Of a DNA stretch of 64,000 bases, positions 7,897 to 16,779 are shown piece by piece. The stretch lies in contig NZ_VLXZ01000007.1 in the NCBI RefSeq assembly GCF_007293315.1, positions 163,893 through 227,892 of the forward strand, written 5' to 3'. Position numbers and translations under genes: made by a program. Positions within the stretch are counted from its first letter, which is position 1. Each line of letters begins with the position of its first letter. The DNA comes from Alkalicoccobacillus porphyridii. Lineage in GTDB: Bacteria; Bacillota; Bacilli; Bacillales; Bacillaceae_D. The notes under the pieces are model-generated. The model saw only the letters and a list, made by a program, of their open reading frames with translations. It was not told the origin of the DNA and searched no databases.

Positions 7897-8580
7897 TTAT
7901 CCTACATGCCCCTGCTCTTTCAAGCTAATAAATGTGCGATCTCCTATAATAATATGGTCCAAAAGTTCGATTCCGAGAACCCTCCCAGCTTCATATAGTC
8001 GTTTGGTCACATCAATGTCCTCTCGACTTGGCGTAGGATCACCACTCGGGTGATTATGCAAACAAATAATAGAAGCGGAGGAGCGTCTAAGTGCTTCTTT
8101 AAATACTTCTCTCGGATGAACGATGCTGGCATTTAGGCTTCCAATAAAAACAGTATGTTTGAAAAGGAGCTGATTCTTTGTATTTAAGTATAAACAAACA
8201 AAATGTTCCTGCTTCAAGAAGCGCATCTCTTCCATTACCAGATTAGATACATCCTCTGGAGAACGAATCACATACTTTTCTGCTGTTTGCATACTATGAA
8301 TTCGTCTACCAAGCTCCATAGCAGCACTTAATTCAACCGCTTTCGCAGTACCAATTCCGCCAATTTCACACAGCTCTTCTATGGTAGCTTCCTTTAACAA
8401 AGGCAAACCATCAAAATGAGCTAATACCTTTCCGGCAAGGTCAATGACAGAATCTTTTTTGGTGCCCGTCCTAAGTAATATAGCGATAATTTCTTGGTTC
8501 GATAGAACGGCTGCACCATTTTGAAGTAAGCGTTCGCGTGGTCTTTCAGTAACGGGGACATCTCTTATGAGGAGTGACAT
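7897..8580 (-). CDS. radC: RadC/JAB-domain protein
   Basis: A 227-residue protein with a helix-hairpin-helix region (about 40-80, IEELCEIGGIGTAKAVEL) and a C-terminal JAB/MPN domain. The metal motif HxHx7SxxD is intact as His175, His177, Ser185 and Asp188 (HNHPSGDPTPSREDID). The historical link to repair is doubtful for the family, and the cellular substrate is not known. It sits between maf and mreB as in B. subtilis. Confidence 0.95.
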   Translation of the reverse strand: MSLLIRDVPVTERPRERLLQNGAAVLSNQEIIAILLRTGTKKDSVIDLAGKVLAHFDGLPLLKEATIEELCEIGGIGTAKAVELSAAMELGRRIHSMQTAEKYVIRSPEDVSNLVMEEMRFLKQEHFVCLYLNTKNQLLFKHTVFIGSLNASIVHPREVFKEALRRSSASIICLHNHPSGDPTPSREDIDVTKRLYEAGRVLGIELLDHIIIGDRTFISLKEQGHVG

Positions 8581-8641
8581 TCTATAATCTCCTTTCTATT
8601 TTGCGCAAATGGTGGAGAATTCATGTGAGTTAAAAAAAGTT

Positions 8642-9217
8642 CTAGGAAGGTAAAGGTGTTATGGAGAATGTTTGTAGTGCTCGTGCTGTTTCAGCTAGAG
8701 GAAGGCCCATGACTGAATAGTAATCACCATGTATTTGTTTCACTAACATCGCACCAAGTCCTTGTATGCCGTATGATCCTGCTTTATCAAATGGCTCACC
8801 TGATTCTACATATTGATCAATTTCTTTATCACTTAGATCATACATTTGCACATCTGTTTGATTATAAAATGAGGTGGTTTTACGTGCTGAGATAATAGTG
8901 ACACCCGTTAGAACCTGATGACGTCTTCCAGATAAATGCTTCAACATGGTCACAGCTGCTTGACGGTTTGAAGGTTTTCCAACAATCACATCATCAACTA
9001 CCACAATGGTGTCTGCTCCTATCACCACAGCTTCTGGGTGCATCGCGAAAACAGCTTCTGCTTTTTTTCTTGATAAATGTAATACGGCATCCTCTGGTCG
9101 CCAATCTGGCTCTAATCGTTCATCGGCTTCACTTGTACGAATCGTGAATTGATAACGAAGCTGTTGAAGTAATTCCTTTCTCCTGGGGGAGCTTGAGGCT
9201 AAAATAAGTGGTTTCAT
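8642..9217 (-). CDS. maf: Nucleoside triphosphate pyrophosphatase Maf
   Basis: A 191-residue house-cleaning enzyme that hydrolyses dTTP/UTP-type or modified nucleotides to monophosphates. The family N-terminus ASSSPRRKELL (residues 7-17), the SEADERL segment and GADTIV are present. It is the first gene of the maf-radC-mre-min series in this window; a dispersed repeat separates it from the S9 peptidase. Confidence 0.96.
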   Translation of the reverse strand: MKPLILASSSPRRKELLQQLRYQFTIRTSEADERLEPDWRPEDAVLHLSRKKAEAVFAMHPEAVVIGADTIVVVDDVIVGKPSNRQAAVTMLKHLSGRRHQVLTGVTIISARKTTSFYNQTDVQMYDLSDKEIDQYVESGEPFDKAGSYGIQGLGAMLVKQIHGDYYSVMGLPLAETARALQTFSITPLPS

Positions 9218-9319
9218 GAAGGGACACCTCTACAATCTTTTTTATCTATTGTACAGGCTTATTTTAAGAATACCAAACTATACGTGAGCGAACAATCTTT
9301 TATCTGAATAGTTTTAATT

Positions 9320-9705
9320 CTTAGAGGGCGACCTTGATGTGGTGCTTCTGCTTCGCTCCCGAAATTGGGGTACGCTTACCGTAAGAAGTTACCTGAGCTA
9401 ACGGGCTACACCCTTTTATCTCATTGAACCTTTTCATCTAGGCCACTGAATAAGAAGCTTTATATGATAGTAAATCTTCTTTCAAAGAAAAAACGGCTCT
9501 CATTACTTAGGTAGGAATGTTAGTCATTTTTCTGATCGGGAATATGAGCGGAAGGAGAAAACGTAGACTCCTACGGAACAGAACGCGTCTGAAGACATTG
9601 AAGTGACGCACTTCCACTTCAAGGGCTGAGGCCGTTCCCGTGGAAAGCGTAGGTTTCTCCTGTAGCGGTGTATGAGCTCATTTCTAGATGCCTTTTTCAG
9701 TGACC
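9320..9705 (+). mobile_element. Dispersed non-coding repeat element, copy A (MITE-like)
   Basis: This segment of the 621-bp gap between maf and the S9 peptidase recurs at 42395-42779. The best-conserved part (9441-9705, 265 bp) is bounded by imperfect inverted ends, GGCCACTGAATAAG and CTTTTTCAGTGACC. The matching part of the other copy is also 265 bp. Inside is an 8-bp hairpin, TTGAAGTG and CACTTCAA, around 9597-9621, and blocks AGACTCCTACGGAACAGAAC and GAGGCCGTTCCCGTGGAAAG. Similarity continues leftward about 120 bp beyond the inverted end. No open reading frame is convincing. It may be a transposase-dependent miniature element or a structured RNA unit. Confidence 0.7.
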
Positions 9706-9838
9706 TCCTGTTCTTCCCACACGTGTCGGCCCTCTCATTTCGTCCGCTTGGATTTAGTTATCAGTTAAATAATGAAAAAAACTTGCCGACTGCCTCTGCT
9801 GAGACGTTGTCGACAAGCTTTATTTTTACTACTAATTT

Positions 9839-11791
9839 TTATAAATACTGCTCAAACCATTTTCCAATTGCATCAAGTCTTTTTAATCGTAGGCTTGGTT
9901 TTCCACTTCGGGAGAGCTCGTGGTTGGCTTCTGGGAAGCGAATAAAGGTTGTTGTTTTTTCACGGCGTTTCAAGGCAATATACAGCTGCTCTGCTTGTTC
10001 GATTGGGCAGCGATAATCCTTTTCTCCGTGTAAAATCAAAAGTGGTGTTTCGATTTGATTCACGTACGCAAGCGGAGAATGCTTCCAAAGCTTGTCGGTA
10101 TCGTTTAAGTCTGCTTGAATCTGCCACTCTGTAAAGTAGTAGCCGATGTCACTTACCCCATAAAAGCTAGTCCAGTTTGAGATCGAGCGTTGTGTTACAG
10201 CTGCTTTAAAGCGGTTCGTATGGCCAACGATCCAGTTCGTCATAAATCCACCATAGCTCCCACCTGTTACTCCTAAACGACTCTCATCAATCCAAGAGTA
10301 CTGCTTTAGTACATAATCTAGTGCAGCCATAATGTCACGATAGTCTCCGCCACCGTAGTCCCCACGGACGGCATTCACAAACTCCTGCCCGTAACCTAAG
10401 CTACCACGAGGATTAATGAAGAGCACTGCGAAGCCCCGTGCGGTTAATGTTTGGAACTCGTGCATATAGCTGTTTGCATACATCGCATGCGGACCACCAT
10501 GGATTTCTACAATAAGTGGATAGGTTTCTTTTTCATTAAACCCAGCAGGCTTCATAAGCCACCCTTGAAGCTCATGTCCTTCTTCTTGTTGAAACCGGAT
10601 CTCTTCAGCTTGTACGACTTCTAGTTCATCTAATACATCATCATTACTAGTTGTTAATCGTTTGCGTTCTTCTCCAGACTGGATAAGGTATAGGTCACCA
10701 GGATGAGCTACATGATTAATACCGGCTACAAGTGAGCTTCCATCAGCAAGGATAGAAAATCCATAAACATGAGCATGTCCTGTCAAAATCGCTTCTTTTT
10801 TCCCATCCGTAGTTAGTTTGTAAAGTCCAACTGTGCCTTGCTCCGATACAAGAAATGTCATAGATCGACTATCTCCGGACCAAACTAACCCTGGATCTAC
10901 TGTATTTTGAAGAAAATCTGCTGCAACCACTGGCCCAAGCTGCACATCCCAATCTCCTGTCAGCTTTGTCCATTCATTTGTAGCTATTTCAAGTAAATAA
11001 ATCTCAAAATGAGTCGCATTTTCATAGTCTCTCTCATGAGCTCGCACAGCCAAATATCGTCCATCAGGAGAGGCACTTGCGTCACTAATAACATGTGTTT
11101 GATTCGTTAACTGGATAAATTCCTTCTTTTCAACACTTAGCAAGAGCAAATCATTTGAAAAGATAAAGTCTGTATTCTCTTCGTTCACAGACGAAATGAC
11201 AAGCTGCTCACTATCCGCTGTCCAATCTAAAAGAGTATAAGATATCGCCCCATCTGTTAACTGCGTATGTTTACCTGATTCAATCTCAACCGTAAAAATA
11301 TGTACATATTCACCTTGCCAAAATCCACTAGCATCGGATTTATATTTCATTTTATTGACAACAAGTGGCTCTGGTTTATCATTTTCTTTTTCTTCCTCAG
11401 GATATTGAGTACTAGAATAGGCGATCGTTTTTCCATCTGGTGACCAGCGGAAGTCATTTACACCTTTTTTCTCCTCTGTTAACTGCTTCGGCTCTCCCCA
11501 GCTGCTTAAAGTATAAAGCTGATTCGTACCTGTACGATTAGAAATAAAGGCAAGAGCCTCCCCAACAGGTGACCAGCGGGGAAGCTTATTAATGTAGCCT
11601 CCATGTGTTAGATACTGGTTTTGATCCGGGTTATGAGGTGAAGTCATAACTAATTCAGCGGCATACGTATCTTTTTCCTCGTGTAAGGTCGTTTCGACAT
11701 AAACAACATGTTCGCCATCATTAGATAAAGCAGGTGAGGTTACACTGCGCAACTGAAGCAGATCCTCCGGAGTGATCAATCGTTTACTCAT
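9839..11791 (-). CDS. S9 family peptidase (acyl-peptide hydrolase/prolyl oligopeptidase, YuxL-like)
   Basis: A 650-residue cytoplasmic serine peptidase. Residues about 1-385 form a beta-propeller with repeated SPDG/WSPDG turns. Residues about 390-650 are the alpha/beta-hydrolase domain with nucleophile Ser512 (GGSYGG), Asp592 (HGEKDYRCP) and His624 (PEANHE), so the triad is intact. The family removes acylated amino acids or short peptides from oligopeptides. It appears to be a stand-alone gene between spoIIB and maf, where B. subtilis has no such gene, so it looks like an insertion into an otherwise conserved order. Confidence 0.92.
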   Translation of the reverse strand: MSKRLITPEDLLQLRSVTSPALSNDGEHVVYVETTLHEEKDTYAAELVMTSPHNPDQNQYLTHGGYINKLPRWSPVGEALAFISNRTGTNQLYTLSSWGEPKQLTEEKKGVNDFRWSPDGKTIAYSSTQYPEEEKENDKPEPLVVNKMKYKSDASGFWQGEYVHIFTVEIESGKHTQLTDGAISYTLLDWTADSEQLVISSVNEENTDFIFSNDLLLLSVEKKEFIQLTNQTHVISDASASPDGRYLAVRAHERDYENATHFEIYLLEIATNEWTKLTGDWDVQLGPVVAADFLQNTVDPGLVWSGDSRSMTFLVSEQGTVGLYKLTTDGKKEAILTGHAHVYGFSILADGSSLVAGINHVAHPGDLYLIQSGEERKRLTTSNDDVLDELEVVQAEEIRFQQEEGHELQGWLMKPAGFNEKETYPLIVEIHGGPHAMYANSYMHEFQTLTARGFAVLFINPRGSLGYGQEFVNAVRGDYGGGDYRDIMAALDYVLKQYSWIDESRLGVTGGSYGGFMTNWIVGHTNRFKAAVTQRSISNWTSFYGVSDIGYYFTEWQIQADLNDTDKLWKHSPLAYVNQIETPLLILHGEKDYRCPIEQAEQLYIALKRREKTTTFIRFPEANHELSRSGKPSLRLKRLDAIGKWFEQYL

Positions 11792-11870
11792 TTACAGCAC
11801 ATCCCTTTTCTCAAAATGTTCACATAAATAGAATAACAGTTTCTGATCATATGAACAAAATTGAAACACT

Positions 11871-12893
11871 TTATTGTTTTATTTGCTCCAATCCTTTTTT
11901 ATAAGCAATTAGCGCATCTAAATTCATTTGCTGATTTGTACGGTTCACTTCATCAGTTTCAGAGAGTAGCTGGTTGGATTCAGCCATTTTTGCAATAAGA
12001 GTTTGAGCTATAGCTTTAAGCTCATCCGACTCGCCCTCCATGGAGGCTTCTCGTTTACTTTCAAGCTCTGTCAGTTCATCCGTTATTACTTCGAGATTTT
12101 CTTCTCCAGAAGAATCGAGTGAAGCCAGAGTCGTAGCATGAATAACACTCATTAAACTATTTTCCGCTGAGTTTAGCCATTCAAATGCAGTAGAATCCTC
12201 TTCGTCCGCTTTAGTAACGACGTATTCTTTTACGTAGACATCTAGTCCGTCTTCTTTAAATTCAGCGGCTAGTTGCTCTGCTTGGTTCTTCGAGGATGCT
12301 ACACCTACGTACAGATAATGTGTTTCATTATCGTCATCCATAATGACCGCATAGCCTTCCTGCTTAATGGTTTCACTTACTTGTAAACCTGCCTCCTGAG
12401 TGGAAAAAGCCCCTGCTTGAAGAACAAATATCTGAAACTCAGAAACAGGTTCATCTTCTGGTACTACAGTTGTACCTACCTCAACAGCTGGCTGCAAGAC
12501 CGGCTCATCCACTCCTCCAGTGAAAAAGGAAAGCATAACCACACCTAAGCTAACTCCAATACATACCGCTGACACCGCGGCCGCCATTAACATCCATGGC
12601 ATTGAAAGCCATTTTTGCGTCCACAGAGCTTTGTGCTTTTTGGTTGCCGGTGGTGCTTGATACGCATAACCCAGTTTATTTTCATCCCATATAAAGATCT
12701 CTCGCTTCTGCTCATCAGGATCTTCTTTAATCTCCAATTCTTCAGTGTTCGTTTCTGTCACAGCACAATCAGGCTCCGGAAAAACCCATTCGGTTTCTGC
12801 TACTTTTTTAACAGACTGATGCTTGTCCGACTTCTCTTGACGTCTACCATCCTTTGCGAATTGGAATGACATGGTTCGCTTGTCCCTCTCCAT
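11871..12893 (-). CDS. spoIIB: SPOR-domain protein, SpoIIB-like
   Basis: A 340-residue bitopic membrane protein. Residues about 1-92 are cytoplasmic and charged, followed by a membrane segment at about 93-122. The SPOR domain at about 150-226 (FQIFVLQAGAFSTQEAG and DVYVKEYVV) is of the kind that binds denuded septal peptidoglycan. A helical acidic tail follows. In B. subtilis SpoIIB, lying just before maf and radC, targets the engulfment machinery to the sporulation septum; position and domain agree here, with the S9 peptidase interposed. AGGAG lies 7 bases before ATG 12893; Met8 is an alternative. Confidence 0.82.
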   Translation of the reverse strand: MERDKRTMSFQFAKDGRRQEKSDKHQSVKKVAETEWVFPEPDCAVTETNTEELEIKEDPDEQKREIFIWDENKLGYAYQAPPATKKHKALWTQKWLSMPWMLMAAAVSAVCIGVSLGVVMLSFFTGGVDEPVLQPAVEVGTTVVPEDEPVSEFQIFVLQAGAFSTQEAGLQVSETIKQEGYAVIMDDDNETHYLYVGVASSKNQAEQLAAEFKEDGLDVYVKEYVVTKADEEDSTAFEWLNSAENSLMSVIHATTLASLDSSGEENLEVITDELTELESKREASMEGESDELKAIAQTLIAKMAESNQLLSETDEVNRTNQQMNLDALIAYKKGLEQIKQ

Positions 12894-12972
12894 AGCACGG
12901 CTCCTCTCTGCACGATTCCTTGATGCTAACTATATGTTTGAATGCTAGAGAATAGAACGCTAGACAAAAAAA

Positions 12973-12997
12973 GCCGTACTAGATTTGCTAGTACGGT
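12973..12997 (-). terminator. Terminator after pilO
   Basis: A 9-bp stem, GCCGTACTA and TAGTACGGT, with a 7-base loop. On the minus strand it is followed by a T7 run. It ends the pilus transcript and separates it from spoIIB. Confidence 0.9.
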
Positions 12998-13003
12998 TTG
13001 ACT

Positions 13004-13798
13004 CTATCTAGGATAAAGCGGGTCTTCTTTTTCTGATGAATCAGGATAGGAACGGAATGGTGCTGTCTCACTAAGCGTTTCTGCTAAGCTCGGATAATAA
13101 AAAGAGGAAACCATTACATAGAAATCAAAATACTCTGTAACTACTTCGTCCTCCACTCCCGCATCTTGTTGTTCTTTAAAACTATCATACGATATGGAAT
13201 CTATGGACAGCATTCGCGGAAACTGTTCAAGCTCCTGAATAAATTGAGCAATGCCTCTATAGTTAGATGTACGTAATTGGACAAGAGCCTGGATTGGTTC
13301 AACGTGTGGAATGGTCCAATCTGCAATGAGCGTGGAATCAATTATAGGTTCCGTTTCCACTTCTACAGTTGGTTCATCTTCCTCTAAATCTACGTTCGCT
13401 TCCTCTATCAACTCATCCTCTTCTTCGTTAAATGTCATGACTCGATTGGAGGTAGGAAAGTTCTGATTGCCTTGATAATTTACCTGTATGATTTCTACAT
13501 CAGCAACCGCCTCTGCCTGAGCAAAGGCAAGGATTACTTCATCCTCTAATGGTACAACCGGAAGACGTTGCTGCAAGGCTGTACTTGATAGAGGCGACGG
13601 GTCCGTCACTTCGACTTCATCTTGATTTGAGGCAGCTTCTAATTCTAATTGAGCAATGGCCACATCGTCCTGCGCTGATACGAGTCTGGATTGAGCTGGC
13701 TTAATAAATTGCCAATAGCTTAGGACACAGCCAGCAATGATGAACCCAATGACAGCTATCATCATTAGCCATCTTTGTTTTGTCATGTAGATTCTCAT
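13004..13798 (-). CDS. pilO: Type IV pilus assembly protein PilO-like
   Basis: A 264-residue inner-membrane protein with one N-terminal membrane segment (about 10-30), a short coiled coil (about 35-65), and a C-terminal domain around 165-245 (VQALVQLRTSNYRGIAQFIQELEQFPRMLSIDSI), the characteristic PilO ferredoxin-like part. An acidic spacer (about 125-150) is unusual. PilO pairs with PilN to link the cytoplasmic PilM ring to the pilus. Overlap with pilN is 4 bp. The start could be Met5. Confidence 0.85.
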   Translation of the reverse strand: MRIYMTKQRWLMMIAVIGFIIAGCVLSYWQFIKPAQSRLVSAQDDVAIAQLELEAASNQDEVEVTDPSPLSSTALQQRLPVVPLEDEVILAFAQAEAVADVEIIQVNYQGNQNFPTSNRVMTFNEEEDELIEEANVDLEEDEPTVEVETEPIIDSTLIADWTIPHVEPIQALVQLRTSNYRGIAQFIQELEQFPRMLSIDSISYDSFKEQQDAGVEDEVVTEYFDFYVMVSSFYYPSLAETLSETAPFRSYPDSSEKEDPLYPR

Positions 13799-14415
13799 GG
13801 TGACTCCCCTTCTTCCATAAGCTTCGTTTGCTCTAAATCCAACGCAATCTCGTACGTTGCTTCATAACGAGGTTTTATCATCATTTGCTCCTGACTCACG
13901 ACGGGTGAATCCTCATCTCCTTCTATTTCAGCAACGGCCTCTGTACCAATATCATTCATTCGTACGGCTTCTACATACGGGTGCTGAAATAACTCATCAT
14001 AATAGTGAGCCGCCTCTTGCATTTGATCAAAGCTTACAGTAACCTCCAGTAAGCCATCACGTTGATAAAAATAGCGGATAAAATATCCTCTGTCAGGTAA
14101 AAGACGAATGAGCTCTGCTGTAAACTCAGACGTTGGCACACGATATTCATCTAACTGATTAACCGCATCCTGCAATTGTTGCTCAGGTGTGAGATCTGAG
14201 ACAATCACACCAGCCTCAGCTTCAAGCTCAATCTTTTGCAGTTGGAGCTCAGCTGCTTCATTAACAGCCGCCGTACGTTCCCTTTCAATATTAGCGTAAA
14301 CCAGTAGCAAAACAATGAATGAAATAAGAATCAGTATCAGGGTCAAAGCGGCTATTAATAAAGGTGTCACGTCTCGCTTATATCGCTCCGGTAATAGATT
14401 AATTTCTGGTAGCAT
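13795..14415 (-). CDS. pilN: Type IV pilus assembly protein PilN
   Basis: A 206-residue bitopic protein. The cytoplasmic N-terminus MLPEINLLPERYKRD contains the conserved INLLP motif that inserts into a groove of PilM. A membrane helix follows at about 20-40, then a coiled coil and a periplasm-equivalent PilN domain. It overlaps pilM upstream by one base and pilO downstream by 4 bp, so the three are made together. Confidence 0.93.
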   Translation of the reverse strand: MLPEINLLPERYKRDVTPLLIAALTLILILISFIVLLLVYANIERERTAAVNEAAELQLQKIELEAEAGVIVSDLTPEQQLQDAVNQLDEYRVPTSEFTAELIRLLPDRGYFIRYFYQRDGLLEVTVSFDQMQEAAHYYDELFQHPYVEAVRMNDIGTEAVAEIEGDEDSPVVSQEQMMIKPRYEATYEIALDLEQTKLMEEGESP

Positions 14416-15383
14416 CAGCGCACCTCTTTTCGCAGCATCAGACCTAAAGCATCGTAATATCTGGCCGGAACATACGAATCAGTGAACTCTAGCTGAGAGA
14501 CAATGTTCATAGAAAAGAAGTCTTTAAACTCGCTAACAACAAGATCCATCGCAATGGTATCCCCACAAATTAACATGCGGGCTATATCCATTTCTCCCCT
14601 TAACACGGAATATTGATAAAAGCTGATCACTTTTTCAACCTCAGCGGAAATCATTTGAATCTCTGCTGTTACTGTCTCCACATCTAATTTCCATTCCAGC
14701 TGACCGTCTCTTATGTCCCATCGTTCTTCATCATAAGCCAGTGGCCAAGTCCGAGAAAATAACGGTTGACCTGCTGCCAAAATAGTAATGATGACCAAGG
14801 ACACATCATATTGAACAAGTACAGTGAAAGGATGTTCCTCAAGTAAATGCTGTTCGTGAAAAAGTCTGTAGGCACATGCCGAGGTAAGATCAGCCGCATT
14901 TGCCTGAAAGCCTAACTGATCAATCAGCTTCACATAATCGTTCATGACGGATTCCTTTGTAATATAAAGCAGTAGCTCCTTTTTCTCTTCATCCTCACGC
15001 AGCTTTTGATAATCAAATATAGGATCCTCAAATGGCAAAACGAGTGAATCACCTGCATCTATGTACAATTGACCTTTAAGCTCTTCATCGGGCACATTCG
15101 CCGCTACCTCATGTCTGCGAATCAGCATCTGACTATCAGGCACACAGAGTTGAACGGGATTTTTTTTCTTTAGTTCCCATGCATCCTGCTCTCGCTCAAT
15201 AAGGCGTTTCACTTCCTCTTTGTCCTCAATCTTTCCACGATGAATGAGTCCAGGAGGAAGATAAAGCTCACCGAATGATTGAATCGAACTCAGGTCAGCA
15301 CGTTTGCTGCCTACATATCGAATCACATGGTCCTTTAAGACCAATGCATGCCTTTGTTGTTTTCTACCACCCAATATCCCCAT
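14415..15383 (-). CDS. pilM: Type IV pilus assembly protein PilM (actin-like)
   Basis: About 322 residues when begun at ATG 15383, which has GGGAG eight bases upstream; two upstream in-frame ATGs (15389, 15398) are too near or ahead of that site. The fold is the FtsA/PilM actin-like ATPase type, with an N-terminal HALVLKDHVIRYV strand and central IDQLGFQANAADLTSACAYR. It forms the cytoplasmic ring that binds the PilN N-terminus. The Gly-rich phosphate loop is less obvious than in typical PilM proteins. It lies between the prepilin peptidase and pilN. Confidence 0.88.
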   Translation of the reverse strand: MGILGGRKQQRHALVLKDHVIRYVGSKRADLSSIQSFGELYLPPGLIHRGKIEDKEEVKRLIEREQDAWELKKKNPVQLCVPDSQMLIRRHEVAANVPDEELKGQLYIDAGDSLVLPFEDPIFDYQKLREDEEKKELLLYITKESVMNDYVKLIDQLGFQANAADLTSACAYRLFHEQHLLEEHPFTVLVQYDVSLVIITILAAGQPLFSRTWPLAYDEERWDIRDGQLEWKLDVETVTAEIQMISAEVEKVISFYQYSVLRGEMDIARMLICGDTIAMDLVVSEFKDFFSMNIVSQLEFTDSYVPARYYDALGLMLRKEVR

Positions 15384-15413
15384 ACCCATATCTCCCATAC
15401 ATATTTGTCATAT

Positions 15414-16175
15414 CTAAAACACCATGCTTATATACCATTGAATGAGATTATCCCCCATAAAATAAGCAGTTAAAGCACCAGCAGCAATAAAGGGCCCAAA
15501 TGGAATCGGCTGCTTGCGTTCAACCTTCTTTAACAGCCTAGCCCCAACACCAAAAACGGCCCCATAGGTAGAAGCTAAAAATAGCGTCAGCAATACCAGC
15601 TTCCAGCCTAAAACAAGACCTAAAACGGCAAAGAGCTTAATATCTCCACCGCCCATTCCACCGCGGCTAACAATGGCAATTAATAAAAGGAAGGCAAACC
15701 CAATCACCGCACCGAGCCATGCATCCCACCAAGGTGTTAGAGGGATAACAAACATGCGCAAAAGTACAAAAGGTATAGCAAAAAACAAAAGGATTTTATC
15801 AGGGATGAGCATATAACGCATATCACTCACAAAGATGATCGCAAGCATTGAAACAAACAATAAAGCTACAATCAATTCAACGGACCAACCTATTAAATAA
15901 AACGAAAGAGCAAACAGAAATCCCGTCACAGCTTCAGTAAAAGGGTACAAAAAGGAAATCCTCGTATCACACGTCCGACAAGACCCACGCTGCAGAAGAA
16001 AGGATAGAACAGGAACCAGCTCTCTCGCTTCAAGCGTCCGATCACACTTTGTACAATGAGACCGCGGCGTCACTATAGACTCCCCCACTGGCACACGCAA
16101 GCCCACCACATTATAAAAAGAGCCAAAAACCAGTCCTACAAGTGCTAAATAACCCAAAATGATCCCATCAATCAT
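15414..16175 (-). CDS. comC: Prepilin peptidase/N-methyltransferase (ComC/PilD)
   Basis: A 253-residue polytopic aspartic protease that removes the leader of prepilins and methylates the new N-terminus. The two CxxC pairs of the zinc-binding cytoplasmic loop are present (CTKC, CRTC, about residues 41-77). The two catalytic aspartates lie in VSDMRYMLIPD and GGGDIK. The position between folC and spoIIB is that of comC in B. subtilis, but here it lies within a full pilus operon and would process the four prepilin-like proteins of this window. Confidence 0.95.
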   Translation of the reverse strand: MIDGIILGYLALVGLVFGSFYNVVGLRVPVGESIVTPRSHCTKCDRTLEARELVPVLSFLLQRGSCRTCDTRISFLYPFTEAVTGFLFALSFYLIGWSVELIVALLFVSMLAIIFVSDMRYMLIPDKILLFFAIPFVLLRMFVIPLTPWWDAWLGAVIGFAFLLLIAIVSRGGMGGGDIKLFAVLGLVLGWKLVLLTLFLASTYGAVFGVGARLLKKVERKQPIPFGPFIAAGALTAYFMGDNLIQWYISMVF

Positions 16176-16290
16176 CCCTTCACCTCCTTCAGTTTCATTA
16201 GTCTTTTTATCATAAAACTATATACCTACAATACTAGCTGTTTTTGACTATAGATTCAATCGCAGATCCTGTCGATTTATGGTTTAAGAA

Positions 16291-16314
16291 AAGCCTACCG
16301 GTGGGGGTAGGCTT
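16291..16314 (-). terminator. Terminator after pilA
   Basis: A 9-bp stem, AAGCCTACC and GGTAGGCTT, with a 6-base loop. On the minus strand it ends in TTTTCTT directly after the pilA stop. It should limit transcription into comC-pilMNO and let pilin be made in excess. Confidence 0.8.
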
Positions 16315-16322
16315 TTAATAAA

Positions 16323-16760
16323 TTATGGAAGAGTTATATCGGCTCTGCGGTTATCTCCTCGAAGTTCTTCAAGCGTTTTTTGCAATATATTACCAGAGGA
16401 ATCTTCAGCTTTTAAAGTTACAGTATAAACATTATTAGCAATCGTTACATTTGAAGCTCCGCCGTCATACTTTCCTTTACCTCCTGGAATATCAGGATCT
16501 TCAATTAAACCTTCACTAACTAAGGTGGCCAAAGTATATGAATTTCCACTCCCTACATTCGTCGCCTTAGCCGTCTTAACAGCATTCACCATCTGCTCTG
16601 CATTCGCAATATGCGCATCCTTACGTGTATTATCAATAATCGCCCCAATACTCGGAATCGCAATTGCTGCAATAATCCCTAGGATAACAACTACAGCCAA
16701 AAGCTCAATTAGCGTTAAACCCTTCTGATTCTTCAAATGTTTTTTCATCATGGCTTTCAT
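16323..16760 (-). CDS. pilA: Major type IV pilin (PilA-like)
   Basis: A 145-residue prepilin when begun at ATG 16760, preceded by GGAGGG at seven bases; the longer open frame to 16823 lacks a site and runs into the leader. The leader of 14 residues ends KNQKG, and the mature N-terminus is LTLIELLAVVVILGIIAAIAIPSI with Glu5. The rest is a short globular head with SGNSYTLATLVSEG and a SNVTIANNVYTVTLKAEDSSGN strand region. The simple head and the separate transcription unit between two terminators point to the major pilin. No cysteines are present, so no disulfide-bounded D-region as in Gram-negative pilins. Confidence 0.92.
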   Translation of the reverse strand: MKAMMKKHLKNQKGLTLIELLAVVVILGIIAAIAIPSIGAIIDNTRKDAHIANAEQMVNAVKTAKATNVGSGNSYTLATLVSEGLIEDPDIPGGKGKYDGGASNVTIANNVYTVTLKAEDSSGNILQKTLEELRGDNRRADITLP

Positions 16761-16779
16761 TTCTTTTCCCTCCAATGGT

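Noticed and set aside
9672..10016. 114-codon plus-strand frame at the end of repeat copy A
   Set aside because: It joins repeat sequence to the antisense of the S9 peptidase C-terminus and has no start signal.
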